Shown here one piece after another: positions 43,493-52,943 of a stretch of 64,000 nucleotides of DNA (positions within the stretch are counted from its first letter, which is position 1; the number at the start of each line of letters is the position of its first letter). The stretch is from Christensenellaceae bacterium. GTDB lineage: Bacteria; Bacillota; Clostridia; Christensenellales; Borkfalkiaceae. The DNA lies in contig CAQTYU010000002.1 in assembly GCA_948890655.1 (NCBI GenBank), positions 194,469-258,468 on the forward strand. The letters are read 5' to 3'. A program made the translations under genes and the position numbers. Under the pieces are notes generated by a model that made no database searches, was not told the origin of the DNA, and saw only the letters and a list, made by a program, of their open reading frames with translations.

Positions 43493-43747
43493 TTACTTTC
43501 TTAAACCTAACGCTGCGACTATAGCACGGTATCTTTCGATATCCTTGCTTTTGAGATAGTCTAAAAGACCGCGACGGCGACCTACCATCTTCAGAAGTCC
43601 GCGACGGGAATGGTTATCGTGAATATGCTCTTTGAGGTGCTCGTTAAGGTGATTAATTCTCTCAGTTAAAAGTGCGATTTGCACTTCGGGAGAACCGGTA
43701 TCACCCTCCTTAGTAGCGTATTTTGCGATAATTTCCTGCTTTTCCAT
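43493..43747 (-). CDS. rpsO: 30S ribosomal protein S15
   Basis: An 84-residue protein that binds the central domain of 16S rRNA. Seen are the conserved [36 protein letters not shown] and [17 protein letters not shown]. The start has AGGAGG upstream. It has its own promoter and a structured leader of about 75 nt. Confidence 0.99.
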   Translation of the reverse strand: MEKQEIIAKYATKEGDTGSPEVQIALLTERINHLNEHLKEHIHDNHSRRGLLKMVGRRRGLLDYLKSKDIERYRAIVAALGLRK

Positions 43748-43780
43748 TTAATTTATCCTCCTATGGAATATTTGCGGGAA

Positions 43781-43815
43781 ACGAAGCACGCCGTAGAGTT
43801 TTCGCGCGGCTTCGT
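43781..43815 (-). promoter_or_regulatory. Structured leader of rpsO, candidate S15 autoregulatory site
   Basis: The leader contains a stem-loop with arms ACGAAGC (43781-43787) and GCTTCGT (43809-43815), with further GC pairs inside. S15 is known to bind its own leader in several phyla through different structures, so this hairpin is a plausible feedback element; not proven. Confidence 0.4.
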
Positions 43816-43830
43816 GACCGTAACGAAATT

Positions 43831-43859
43831 ATTTTAGCACGATGCTTTTAAAAAAGCAA
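43831..43859 (-). promoter_or_regulatory. Promoter of rpsO
   Basis: On the minus strand, -35 TTGCTT (43854-43859), 17-bp spacer, -10 TAAAAT (43831-43836). Confidence 0.75.
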
Positions 43860-43873
43860 ATGATTTTATTACA

Positions 43874-45232
43874 TTATTTGAACAGTTTTGCTCTTTCTTT
43901 GATAATTTTGTCAACCTTGGAAATGTAGGTAGGAATATCTTTGGGCGCGGCGTAACGCTCTATTCTGTCCTCGTCGGAAAAATACCGTTTAGAAATAGCG
44001 TTGGCGCCGACTGCGACGGTTGAAGAAATTTCTTCCATAGTGTCTACGTTATAAACACAAGCCTTATCGGGTTTTGCCCAGCCGACGTTTTCGAGTCCAC
44101 CCGCCTGATACTTCTGGCGGTAAAGATAATACGGCTCGTAGCCAGCGCCCGTCAAAAGCTCGCGGGATGCGGCAATCATTTCCTCTACGCCTTTTACGTT
44201 GAGTTTCCTTGTTTCCTCTTTGAGCTTAGCGCCCGACTTCAACGATAACGTGTGAACCGTGATATTGGCGGGGTTCAAAGAAATTGCAGTCTTTAACGAC
44301 TTTTCAAAGTCCGACGGAGTTTCGTCGGCAAGCCCCGCAATTAAATCGAGGTTGATGTCGAAACCGTACTTTATCGCCGATTCATAGGCTTGCAACGTCT
44401 GCGCGGAGGTGTGCTTTCTGCCGATTTTTTCAAGGGTTGCGTCATTAAACGTCTGCGGGTTTACGCAAAGCCGCGTGACTCCGTATTCCTTTGCGGTTTT
44501 TAACTTTTCCTCGGTAAAAACGTCGGGTCTGCCAGCTTCGACGGTATACTCGACAGTACCGTCGAAAATTGCGTTAATTGCGGCATATATGGGGGTCAAT
44601 TGAGAATTTTTAATCACGAAAGGCGTGCCGCCGCCGACATAAATCGAGCGCAAACCCGTAAGATAAGGCTTAACGGACTGAAGCTCTTTTATCAGGCAAT
44701 TTATATAATTTTCGACATAAATTTCTGTTTTTGCTATGGGGGCGGTAACGAAAGAACAATAGTCGCATTTCGTAGGACAGAACGGCAAGCTGACGTATAA
44801 ATCACGTCCTCCTTTTTTATAAACCCCCTCCTGCGCTTTCAATATGCGGGTCACAAGTTTGGTATTTTCTTCGGAAACGCACAAATCTTGAAAAAGTTTG
44901 AGGTAGTCACCACCCGAAGCTTTTTCGGTATAAGCAAGCTTGGTGGGCCGTATCCCGGTGAGTGCGCCCCACGGGAGCGCTTTGCCCGTAGACTTAGACA
45001 GTGCCTTATATGCGGAAAGCTTTGCGGAACGCTTGGCAAGCCGTTTAAAAACTATATCGTTTTCCGCCTTATAATCTTCCTCAAAGTCGTAAAACTCGCC
45101 TTTAAACTCTATTGAATTGAGAAATTTGCCGCCCGAGCAAGAAAAATAATGTGTAAATTCTTCGTTTTCCGCATCAAATGCGCGTAGAACCAGCATTATT
45201 TCATCGCGCAAGCCCTCACTGTTAGTGTTCAT
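43874..45232 (-). CDS. hemZ: Coproporphyrinogen III oxidase-like radical SAM protein HemZ
   Basis: A 452-residue radical SAM protein of the HemN/HemZ group. An N-terminal domain of about 150 residues, with the family block ALPWGALTGIRPTKLAY, precedes the iron-sulfur motif CPTKCDYC in SLPFCPTKCDYCSF. YVGGGTPF and EAGRPDVF follow. HemZ-type proteins are annotated as oxygen-independent coproporphyrinogen dehydrogenases, though activity is not established for many and heme insertion or use in anaerobes is possible. The ATG shares one base with the stop of the upstream MBL gene. Confidence 0.93.
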   Translation of the reverse strand: MNTNSEGLRDEIMLVLRAFDAENEEFTHYFSCSGGKFLNSIEFKGEFYDFEEDYKAENDIVFKRLAKRSAKLSAYKALSKSTGKALPWGALTGIRPTKLAYTEKASGGDYLKLFQDLCVSEENTKLVTRILKAQEGVYKKGGRDLYVSLPFCPTKCDYCSFVTAPIAKTEIYVENYINCLIKELQSVKPYLTGLRSIYVGGGTPFVIKNSQLTPIYAAINAIFDGTVEYTVEAGRPDVFTEEKLKTAKEYGVTRLCVNPQTFNDATLEKIGRKHTSAQTLQAYESAIKYGFDINLDLIAGLADETPSDFEKSLKTAISLNPANITVHTLSLKSGAKLKEETRKLNVKGVEEMIAASRELLTGAGYEPYYLYRQKYQAGGLENVGWAKPDKACVYNVDTMEEISSTVAVGANAISKRYFSDEDRIERYAAPKDIPTYISKVDKIIKERAKLFK

Positions 45233-45840
45233 TAGTCGTTCCTTATATATGGATTGTAGGCACGCTCGCGCGAAAGGGTTGTATCTTCGCCGTGCCCGGC
45301 ATAAATTATGTAATCGCCGTCAAGTGCGGCAAGGCGCTTTACGCTTTTACTAAGCTCCGTAAAGTTACCTGTAGGCAAGTCCCACCTGCCAACGCTGCCG
45401 CAAAAAAGAGTGTCGCCCGTAAAAATCATGTCGCCCGAAACGTAGCACACACTGCCGACGGTATGTCCAGGCGTTTCCAAGACCTTAAAGTTTATTCCGC
45501 AGAGGGTTATTTCCTCGCCGTTTTTAAAGGTGCGGCAAATTTCAAATTCGGGAACGGTTACGCCGCCGAAAATATTTAAATATTCCTTGCTGAAAATAAG
45601 GTCTTTTTCGCGTTCGTTGCAACATATACTGGCACCAATTGAAAATAGTTCGCCGCAAGCGCCCACGTGGTCGAAGTGACCGTGAGTCAATAAAATATAT
45701 TTACAGGAAAGCCCGTTTTCTTTTAAAATTTTTAAAATCCTCTTCTCCGACGGGTCTATGACTACGGCTGTCTTTCCGTCCGCGGTTAAGATATATGAAT
45801 TTGAGGCAAAACCAACGGGTAAAATCTTCGAAACTCGCAT
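45232..45840 (-). CDS. MBL-fold metallo-hydrolase (YqgX/GloB-like)
   Basis: About 202 residues with the zinc motif THGHFDHVG, then GHTVGSVCY, FTGDTLFCGSVGRWDL and the final AGHGEDTT. This is the metallo-beta-lactamase fold of glyoxalase II-like thioester hydrolases; a role in detoxifying S-acyl thiols is the usual family inference. ATG 45840 is preferred. A TTG at 45855, overlapping the rel stop codon, would add five residues and couple translation. It lies between rel and hemZ, as in many Clostridia. Confidence 0.9.
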   Translation of the reverse strand: MRVSKILPVGFASNSYILTADGKTAVVIDPSEKRILKILKENGLSCKYILLTHGHFDHVGACGELFSIGASICCNEREKDLIFSKEYLNIFGGVTVPEFEICRTFKNGEEITLCGINFKVLETPGHTVGSVCYVSGDMIFTGDTLFCGSVGRWDLPTGNFTELSKSVKRLAALDGDYIIYAGHGEDTTLSRERAYNPYIRND

Positions 45841-45851
45841 ATATGTGGGGG

Positions 45852-47987
45852 TCAATTGGTTGTTCTGTACACATCGAGGACGCGTTTGTCGCGTTTTAAC
45901 CGGTTAATTAAAAGGTCAATATCCGAGCGTTTATTGAGCTTAACGCGCACCTCTACTTCTGCCAGTTTATCCTTATTTATTCTGCCGCTGATCTGCGTAA
46001 ACGAAAGGTGCATTGCGGCGATTTCCGAAATAACGTACGCAGTAACGCCGTCATAGTTGTCGGATATAATTTTAATATCAGCCAAAAAGTCCGCGTCTAT
46101 ATCGCCCGTCCATTGCGCGGGTTGCAGACGGTTTTTGTCTGCGTCGGAAAGGTTAGAGCAATCGGCGCGGTGAACGATTACCCCTCTTCCACGAGAAACG
46201 AAGCCGACGATTTCATCACCCGGTACGGGGTTACAGCAGTGCGCGAAGTGCACGGACAGTCCGCTCATTCCGTTTATAGTCACACTGCCCGCAGGGGTGT
46301 GCTTCAATTTGCCCGAATCGACAATTTCGACGGGCTTAGGCGTTTCCTTTTTATAGTAGTCTATAAGCTTGAAAATTACCTGATTTACGCTGACGGCGCC
46401 GTAACCGACAGATGCCATCATCTCGTTCACCGAACTAAAAACAAGCTTATTGGAAAGTTTTTTGAACGAGCTTTCGGTCAAAAGGTCGTTGAGGTTATAC
46501 CCCTTGCGCTTCGCCTCGGCTTCGAGCATAGTTCTGCCCGTTTTGGCGTTCTCTTCTTTCATCTCGCGCTTGAAAAACTGTCTTATTTTCGCGCGGGCGG
46601 AACCTGACTTAACGAATTTAAGCCAATCCCACGATGGACCGCGGGAGCTCGACTGAGTTAGAATTTCAACAACGTCACCCGTGGTGAGCGTAGAATTCAA
46701 GGCGACCATTTTGCCGTTGACCTTGGCGCCTACGCACTTGTTGCCAACTTCGGAGTGAATTGCATACGCGAAATCAACCGGGGTGGCTTCAAGCGGCAAT
46801 GAAATTACCTTGCCGTGCGGAGTGAAAACCAAAAGCTCGGTATCATAAAGGTCGTTTTTAAGGCTGTCAACGAATTCTTTGGACTCGTTCAAGCTGCCTT
46901 GCCAGTCCATTACATCGCGTATCCAGCTTATCCTTTCGTCGAAAGAAGTCGACTTGTCAGCAGAGCGGTTCTCTTTATACTTCCAGTGCGCGGCGATACC
47001 GTATTCAGCCATCTTGTGCATTTCAACGGTGCGAATCTGGATTTCGAAGAATTGCCCGAAGTTAGTCACTACGGTGGTGTGCAACGACTGATACAAGTTG
47101 CGCTTGGGAGTGGCGATATAGTCTTTTATTCTGCCCGGAACGGGCTTCCACTTCATATGAATTTTGCCCAGTATTTCATAGCACTCGTCCGTTTTATCGA
47201 CAATAACGCGAACGGCGGTTAAATCGTAAATCTGGTCGAGGGTCTTGCCCTGATTTTTCATTTTACGGTAAATCGAATAAAAGTGCTTGGGTCTGCCTAT
47301 GACTTCGCCCTTTATCCCGCTTTCGGACAAAATTTCCTTTATCTCGTTTACGACGAACTCGACGAAAGACTTCCTCTCCTCCAACTTCTGGTGAATGTTT
47401 GTTACCAGAAATTCATAGGCTTCGGGGTCGAGATATTTAAGACATAAATCTTCAAGCTCGCACTTAATCTGTGAAATACCGAGTCTGCCCGCAAGCGGGG
47501 TGAAAATATCAAGCGTTTCTTTTGCGATACGCTGTTGACGCTCGTCCGAAAGAAAGTTGAGCGAGCGCATATTGTGCAGGCGGTCGGCAAGCTTTATGAT
47601 AATCACTCTGACGTCGTTTGCCATCGCGACGAAAATTTTTCTGAAATTTTCGGCGTCCTCTTCCTCGTGGGTACGAAACGTGATTTTATCAAGCTTTGTT
47701 ACTCCGTCGACCAAAGTCATTATTTCCTTACCGAAACGGCGGGAAATATCGTCGGGAGTGGCGGGCGTATCCTCTACCACGTCGTGTAAAAAAGCCGCGG
47801 CGACAGTTGACGTATCCAAACCCAAATCAACGAGAATTTCCGCAACCGCGCAGGGGTGCGTAAAATAGGGCTCGCCAGAGGCGCGCTTCTGACCGCTGTG
47901 CATTTCCTTTGCGTAGTCGTAAGCCGACAGCAAAAGCGCACAGTCATCGGCGGAATAATTCTTTTTTATCTTTTCAATGACGTCCAT
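45852..47987 (-). CDS. rel: Bifunctional (p)ppGpp synthetase/hydrolase Rel
   Basis: A 711-residue protein. The HD hydrolase domain has AAAFLHDVVEDTPAT and MRSLNFLSDERQQRIAKETL. The synthetase domain has YSIYRKMKNQGKTLDQIYD, GRIKDYIATPKRNLYQSLH. A TGS domain follows (LVFTPHGKVISLPLEATPVD), then a zinc-finger/helical region (HFAHCCNPVPGDEIVGFVSR) and a C-terminal ACT domain. Both active sites appear complete. It makes and degrades the stringent-response alarmone. It overlaps recJ by 14 nt. Confidence 0.98.
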   Translation of the reverse strand: MDVIEKIKKNYSADDCALLLSAYDYAKEMHSGQKRASGEPYFTHPCAVAEILVDLGLDTSTVAAAFLHDVVEDTPATPDDISRRFGKEIMTLVDGVTKLDKITFRTHEEEDAENFRKIFVAMANDVRVIIIKLADRLHNMRSLNFLSDERQQRIAKETLDIFTPLAGRLGISQIKCELEDLCLKYLDPEAYEFLVTNIHQKLEERKSFVEFVVNEIKEILSESGIKGEVIGRPKHFYSIYRKMKNQGKTLDQIYDLTAVRVIVDKTDECYEILGKIHMKWKPVPGRIKDYIATPKRNLYQSLHTTVVTNFGQFFEIQIRTVEMHKMAEYGIAAHWKYKENRSADKSTSFDERISWIRDVMDWQGSLNESKEFVDSLKNDLYDTELLVFTPHGKVISLPLEATPVDFAYAIHSEVGNKCVGAKVNGKMVALNSTLTTGDVVEILTQSSSRGPSWDWLKFVKSGSARAKIRQFFKREMKEENAKTGRTMLEAEAKRKGYNLNDLLTESSFKKLSNKLVFSSVNEMMASVGYGAVSVNQVIFKLIDYYKKETPKPVEIVDSGKLKHTPAGSVTINGMSGLSVHFAHCCNPVPGDEIVGFVSRGRGVIVHRADCSNLSDADKNRLQPAQWTGDIDADFLADIKIISDNYDGVTAYVISEIAAMHLSFTQISGRINKDKLAEVEVRVKLNKRSDIDLLINRLKRDKRVLDVYRTTN

Positions 47988-50274
47988 AATTCGTTACCGT
48001 ATTATATAAAGGAGAATTTTCAAGCTTGGTTTTTACGCCGCGAAAAACTTCCAGTTTGCCGTTTTCAAAAGTGATAAGCCCGAGCTGTTCGAAAACTTTC
48101 AGGGCGAAGAAAACCTGCAATCTGTCGCCTAGGGGGTTGCGTTTTGCGACTTCTTCCGCTGTGGCGCCGTCAAGGTTGCCTGCGTTTGCGGAAACTTGTG
48201 CAAATATATTCAAAAGCCTTTCTCTGTCAGCGTCAAGGCGATATATTGCTTCGGATACGGGCGCGTTTTCTACCGCAAACACTTCACACGAAAGCGACGG
48301 AATATGCGCGGCGCAGAACATATTATCTAAAAATATTGCCCGTTTGTAGCCGCTTAAATCAGCGTCGTCCGTAGGCGCGGCTAGAATTTGCGTCGCAAAG
48401 TTTTTCATAGACGGGAAAAACAGTTCGCAAGTAAGCTTATCAGCATTTTTATAAGCTGTACGGACGGAGCTGTTCCACGTTATAAACGCCGTACCTGTCG
48501 CTTTTTCGCTCATCAAAAGCTCCGCTTCTTGCTTAGATATAGTCGAAATTTTTAAACCGGTTTTCTTTTCGGAAAGGGTACTGATTAGGGAAAAGGCTAT
48601 TTCCTCACCCGAAAGTTCTACAGCTTCGTTGCCGTAAATAACGTCGCGGACGAAGCCCTTTACGTACTCCTTACCCTTGAAAGTAGAAATGTTGTATTCG
48701 TAAATAAGCTTTTTGGGCGCTCCGCTTTCCAAAATTCTTGCGTATTTCGCGCCGCCGAAGCACATAAATTCTATTTTTTGATTCTTTATAGAAAGGTGTT
48801 GGGAAAAAGGCTTCAAGGGACGTGCGGGCAGAGCCGAAACTTCCGCTGTGAACAAGGGACGGCGGTTGCCGACTCCGTACGGCTCTAAAAGCTCCATTTC
48901 CTTTACGAGCTTGGGAGAAAAGTCGGCAAGACTGCCGTTGACGTAAACCGTGGGGATAAAATCTTCTTCCGTATAGTTCGACGTCATATACTCTTCAAGG
49001 GCAACGGAAAGATTTTCAAACTCATCCTCGGCTACGTTTACGCCCGCCGCCTGCGAGTGTCCGCCGAACTCGGTTAAGTACTGACCGCATGCTTTCAGAG
49101 CTTCAAATATATTTACCGTTTCCACCGAGCGCGCGGAACCTTTAAGCATATTTCCGTGTTTGACGAACAATATCGCGGGGCGGGAAAACTCGTCAGCAAG
49201 GCGAGCGGCAACTATGCCTACAAAGCCCGAATTCCAATTTTCATTGCAAAGGAGAATGATTTTACCTATAGTGCCTTTTTCCTTTATCATTTCCTTGGCG
49301 CTTAAATACAGCTCGTCACAGCATTTCTGACGCTCGATATTATATGCAGTGAGTTTTGCCGACAGGTCGAAAATTTTATTTTCATCGGTTTCGCTGAAAA
49401 GGTCGAGCGCGGCTTTTGCATCGCCCATTCTTCCCGCAGCGTTTATTTTGGGTGCAAGCGTGAAAGCCAAGGTCTGGGCAGTTACGGCGTCGGTCTTTGT
49501 AAGAAATTGCTTATAGCATTTCGATGGGTTATCCCTTATTATTTTCAAGCCCTCGTGAACGATGTCGCGGTTTTCGCCCGTAAGTGGAACACTGTCCGCA
49601 ACGGTGGCTATGGCGGCAAAATCGAGGTACTTATATGCGTTTTCGCCGTTTAAAGCGCAACCGACCTTAAACGCGACGCCTGCGCCGCAAAGATTGTCGT
49701 AGGGATAGCCGTCGTTGAATTTCGGGTTAATACATATACAGTCGGGTATCCTGTCGGGGAGCTCGTGGTGGTCGGTTACAATTACCTCAGCGCCCAATTC
49801 CTTTAAATATTCCACTTCCGCCGCGCAAGATATACCGCAGTCTACCGTGATGAAAAGCTGAGGGAAATATTCATCGAAAATTTCGTCTATTACGGCTATG
49901 GAAAGACCGTAACCGTTTTTACGTTCGGGAACAATCACAATGGGTTCTATTCCGAAATCGCACAGGGCTTTGCCCATTACAGTCGACGCGCATACTCCGT
50001 CGGCGTCATAGTCTCCGTAGACGACGACGGACCACTCCTCGTCGCGGGCAAGGCGGATAAGCTCGACGGCTTCCTGCATTCCGCTCATTTTAAATGGCGA
50101 AACAAAGTGAGCCTTGGACGGGCGCATAAAGCTTTCTATCGAGGATACGTCGCGCACTCCCCTGCCGTAAAGAATTTTTACCGTTTCTTCGCAAAGGTTG
50201 CATTCTTTTGCAAGGCGGCGCACTATATTCAGTTGTTCGTCGGAAAATTCAAATTCCGGTAAAATTCTTTTCAT
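47974..50274 (-). CDS. recJ: Single-strand DNA exonuclease RecJ
   Basis: A 766-residue DHH-family nuclease: VVVYGDYDADGVCA (motif I), TVDCGIS (motif II), VIVTDHHELPD (DHH), and the DHHA1 part with GGHSQAAGVNV. The C-terminal extension of about 200 residues (winged-helix-like, ending VKTKLENSPLYN) matches longer Firmicute RecJ proteins. It acts 5'-3' on single-stranded DNA in recombination and repair. It lies in the usual place between secF and rel, but the apt gene often found here in Clostridia is absent. Confidence 0.97.
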   Translation of the reverse strand: MKRILPEFEFSDEQLNIVRRLAKECNLCEETVKILYGRGVRDVSSIESFMRPSKAHFVSPFKMSGMQEAVELIRLARDEEWSVVVYGDYDADGVCASTVMGKALCDFGIEPIVIVPERKNGYGLSIAVIDEIFDEYFPQLFITVDCGISCAAEVEYLKELGAEVIVTDHHELPDRIPDCICINPKFNDGYPYDNLCGAGVAFKVGCALNGENAYKYLDFAAIATVADSVPLTGENRDIVHEGLKIIRDNPSKCYKQFLTKTDAVTAQTLAFTLAPKINAAGRMGDAKAALDLFSETDENKIFDLSAKLTAYNIERQKCCDELYLSAKEMIKEKGTIGKIILLCNENWNSGFVGIVAARLADEFSRPAILFVKHGNMLKGSARSVETVNIFEALKACGQYLTEFGGHSQAAGVNVAEDEFENLSVALEEYMTSNYTEEDFIPTVYVNGSLADFSPKLVKEMELLEPYGVGNRRPLFTAEVSALPARPLKPFSQHLSIKNQKIEFMCFGGAKYARILESGAPKKLIYEYNISTFKGKEYVKGFVRDVIYGNEAVELSGEEIAFSLISTLSEKKTGLKISTISKQEAELLMSEKATGTAFITWNSSVRTAYKNADKLTCELFFPSMKNFATQILAAPTDDADLSGYKRAIFLDNMFCAAHIPSLSCEVFAVENAPVSEAIYRLDADRERLLNIFAQVSANAGNLDGATAEEVAKRNPLGDRLQVFFALKVFEQLGLITFENGKLEVFRGVKTKLENSPLYNTVTNYGRH

Positions 50275-50294
50275 ATTCTTCTAAAATACGCAAA

Positions 50295-50314
50295 AAGGCG
50301 GGTTGCCCCGCCTT
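50295..50314 (-). terminator. Hairpin between secF and recJ
   Basis: An 8-bp stem AAGGCGGG / CCCGCCTT with loop TTGC. On the minus strand it is followed by TTTTTGCG. No strong promoter is seen before recJ, so partial read-through is likely. Confidence 0.8.
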
Positions 50315-50325
50315 AAAATTTTAAT

Positions 50326-51342
50326 TTATTTCTGGGTTGATTTCGCCGTTTTGGAGCGAGATTTTTTCTTCATATTGTCGCCGATAAGCTTAAACCGCGA
50401 ATAGACGGACGGAACGAAGAACGTCGTACCATATGCGCAGGAAATAAAGCTTACAAGCGAGCAAAGAACGGGCGATATTATCGCAAGCGGAGACAAAGAG
50501 CTTATCGACAGAAGGACGAACAGCACTACGGATACCGTGGCAAGGCAAGCGGGCATTACCGTATTTATAACAAAGCTTTCGTCAGCGCTTTTGTCAACGA
50601 CTTCATATGCGGTGAGCTTTTTAAGGTCTTCGTCCTTGAAATTTTTGCGCATTCTGTCGAAGAGGAAGCAAGTGCCTATTACCGTCAAGGCAACCGTAAT
50701 AACCGCATAGGTTGCAATTGAAGAACCGACGGGGATACGCGTCAGCGCCATAAGCATAAGGAAGAGCCCTAGGTTATGGAAATCGGCAAGTATTGCGCCG
50801 AGCGCCATAGTCAGCTTGTAGCGGATAACGAAATACACAAAGTGCAGAACAATTATAACCGCGACTGCAACCGCCGCCATAGATACGGCGTAGCCGCTAC
50901 TTAAAAGAGTTTCAGCGGTCGTCGCCATTGCAACATTGTCCGTTGAACTGTCTTCAATAACCTCGGCAATCTTATCGTTGATTATGCTTGCCGCATTTTT
51001 GAGTTTGCCCGAATCGGTCGAATAAACAAATCTGTAAGTTACCGTGCCGCCCGTTGACGTTGTGCCCTCGACAACGCTGTAACTTTTTACGCCTTCCGCT
51101 TTGAAGGCTTCGTCGCAGAAGCCCTTGATTTGTTCGACGGGTTCTACTTCGTTACCCGAAAAATCAGTGGTTTCGTATGCGACGGTTACGCTTTTATAGC
51201 TGGCTAAGTCTTCGGAATAATTGAAAAATTCGTTCGCAACGCTTTGACAGATTATACCGACGAGAAGCCCGACGACAATAACTGCAACCGAAATTATTAT
51301 GAGCAAGTGCATTCTGGAAGAGAGCTTGAAATTAGTCTTCAT
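50326..51342 (-). CDS. secF: Divergent SecF protein-export subunit
   Basis: A 338-residue membrane protein: TM1 near residues 10-35, a periplasm-side domain of about 100 residues, then five helices. The conserved FLFDRMRKNF corresponds to the canonical FDRIREN loop, and ACLATVSVVLFVLLS to the last-helix region. Sequence identity to standard SecF looks low, but position and topology support the call. ATG 51342 is chosen, with GGGAGG eight bases upstream; the longer in-frame start at 51369 lacks this. Overlaps secD by 11 nt. Confidence 0.88.
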   Translation of the reverse strand: MKTNFKLSSRMHLLIIISVAVIVVGLLVGIICQSVANEFFNYSEDLASYKSVTVAYETTDFSGNEVEPVEQIKGFCDEAFKAEGVKSYSVVEGTTSTGGTVTYRFVYSTDSGKLKNAASIINDKIAEVIEDSSTDNVAMATTAETLLSSGYAVSMAAVAVAVIIVLHFVYFVIRYKLTMALGAILADFHNLGLFLMLMALTRIPVGSSIATYAVITVALTVIGTCFLFDRMRKNFKDEDLKKLTAYEVVDKSADESFVINTVMPACLATVSVVLFVLLSISSLSPLAIISPVLCSLVSFISCAYGTTFFVPSVYSRFKLIGDNMKKKSRSKTAKSTQK

Positions 51343-52801
51343 CGTCAAACACCTCCCTTTTGAAGCCACAGAAGCCGAACTTGTCCCTCATGGGTGAAGA
51401 AACGACATACCACATAAATCTTGTAAACCAGTACAGCGCGTAAGAAGCGACTGTCGCGATAAACAGTATCAGTCCGCACGCCGCAAGCTCGCCCGTACAA
51501 ATGAGCGCGACAAGAGCCGCGACGACGAGAATTACGATATGCAAGTCAAGTATTGTAGCAAGGCATTTTCTGTATCCCGTCTTTACGGAAGCCTGAATGG
51601 TTCTGCCTGTTAAAGTTTCTTTTCTGACTGCTTCGAAAACGTGGAAGTTCGAGAATGCAAGAAGCGCAAAACCTAGAAGCAACATAAACGCGCCTGCAAC
51701 CGTGAATTGAAGTTCGGTGAGGAAAATCGCCGTTATCATTACTGCCGCAAAGGTGAGAAGAACGAGCGCGTTCATAAGACCGAGTTTTTTGTATCTTACT
51801 ATCGAAGCCACGGCCGCGCCTACAAGCACGAGAAGCAAAAGCACGAAAAGTACGATAACCGCGGCGTCGCCGTAAGTAGCCGTCAAGGCGATAACTTCGG
51901 TATCACTGCCTCCGTCGTTGTAGTTGTTGGCAAGTACGTTGTCAGTAGTAACGGAATTTAATATTATTGCAAAATCTTTTGCGTACGCCTCGTTTACGGA
52001 GAAGCCGAGCGTTTTACTCTGTAAGCTTTCGCCGTAATTGATTGAAAGCTGCATACAGGTATCACCGACGAAGATATAAACCGAACCTTCGGATTCGCTG
52101 AGAATCAAATTGCTGAGCCGCGAATAGCCGTCGTCCGTAAGGTTCATTCTTACATAGTGGTTGCCAGCCAAAGCGTAATAATTTACGTCTTTGAAGAACG
52201 TTGCGAAGCCGCCTGCGTTTACGCTTATAACCGACTTTGCCGTATCGTCCGTGCCGTTACGGAGGTCAAGCTCGCCGCTTAAAGTCAGGTAGTTGAACGT
52301 GTAGCCTATTGCCGTAAGCTCGCTTTCGCGCGAAGCGCTGTCAAGCTCTTTATAAGCGGCGTAGGTGAAATTCGTAGGAACGGACACGCGGATAACGAAG
52401 CTGTCTACGACGCTTACGGAATAACTTGTATAGCCCTTTGCGCCGAACCTTGCGTTAATTATAGCCGCGTCGGAAGAAACGCTTGATTTGAACTCCGCTT
52501 CCTGTTCGGCGGTTTCAATCAGCTCGTTCTCTACATAGACGCTACCGCGTTTCTGATAATTGTCTTTCTCGTCGGGGGTCGAAGCAACTTTCAGATTATA
52601 GTCGGCTTCGGAAATAACGCCCTCGGGATAAAAAAGCGCGTAAGCCTCGCCCGTGAGGTCGCCGCCCATATGAATGGAACTTACGAAAGAATTGTATCTG
52701 TCAACCTCGTTCAAAGGGCAGGATATTACGGCAAATAGCGATAATATTAAAACTGCGGCAACGACAAGCGCGGTTATAATCGCCGATTTTACTTTACCCA
52801 T
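51332..52801 (-). CDS. secD: Divergent SecD protein-export subunit
   Basis: A 489-residue membrane protein. TM1 lies at about residues 8-28 and a large extracytoplasmic domain at 30-310. The degenerate D1-like motif HMGGDLTGEAYALF replaces the canonical GLDLxGG. Six C-terminal helices follow; the proton-relay Asp is kept in KCLATILDLHIVIL (canonical TILDxNxTTLI). SecD and SecF use the proton gradient to complete Sec export. AGGAG precedes the ATG. The promoter and a leader hairpin lie upstream. Confidence 0.9.
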   Translation of the reverse strand: MGKVKSAIITALVVAAVLILSLFAVISCPLNEVDRYNSFVSSIHMGGDLTGEAYALFYPEGVISEADYNLKVASTPDEKDNYQKRGSVYVENELIETAEQEAEFKSSVSSDAAIINARFGAKGYTSYSVSVVDSFVIRVSVPTNFTYAAYKELDSASRESELTAIGYTFNYLTLSGELDLRNGTDDTAKSVISVNAGGFATFFKDVNYYALAGNHYVRMNLTDDGYSRLSNLILSESEGSVYIFVGDTCMQLSINYGESLQSKTLGFSVNEAYAKDFAIILNSVTTDNVLANNYNDGGSDTEVIALTATYGDAAVIVLFVLLLLVLVGAAVASIVRYKKLGLMNALVLLTFAAVMITAIFLTELQFTVAGAFMLLLGFALLAFSNFHVFEAVRKETLTGRTIQASVKTGYRKCLATILDLHIVILVVAALVALICTGELAACGLILFIATVASYALYWFTRFMWYVVSSPMRDKFGFCGFKREVFDDED

Positions 52802-52901
52802 CTCTACTCCTATATGATTTCCGCAAAGCCTGAGCTTGCGGCTTCTTATTATTCGATAATCAAACTTACTATATTATAGTAAAAAAAATTTAAGCCGTCA
52901 A
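52802..52901 (-). promoter_or_regulatory. Promoter and leader of secDF
   Basis: On the minus strand, -35 TTGACG (52896-52901), 17-bp spacer, -10 TATAAT (52873-52878). The leader of about 65 nt contains a hairpin, CCGCAAGC/GCTTTGCGG with one bulged base (about 52823-52843), before the ribosome-binding site. Confidence 0.7.
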
Positions 52902-52943
52902 TAAATTTGCGTTTGTATGTAAAAAATTTACAATTTTTAACGG

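Noticed and set aside
44888..45115. Frameshift or second gene inside hemZ
   Set aside because: The minus-strand frame is intact at full family length; the plus-strand frame is a shadow.
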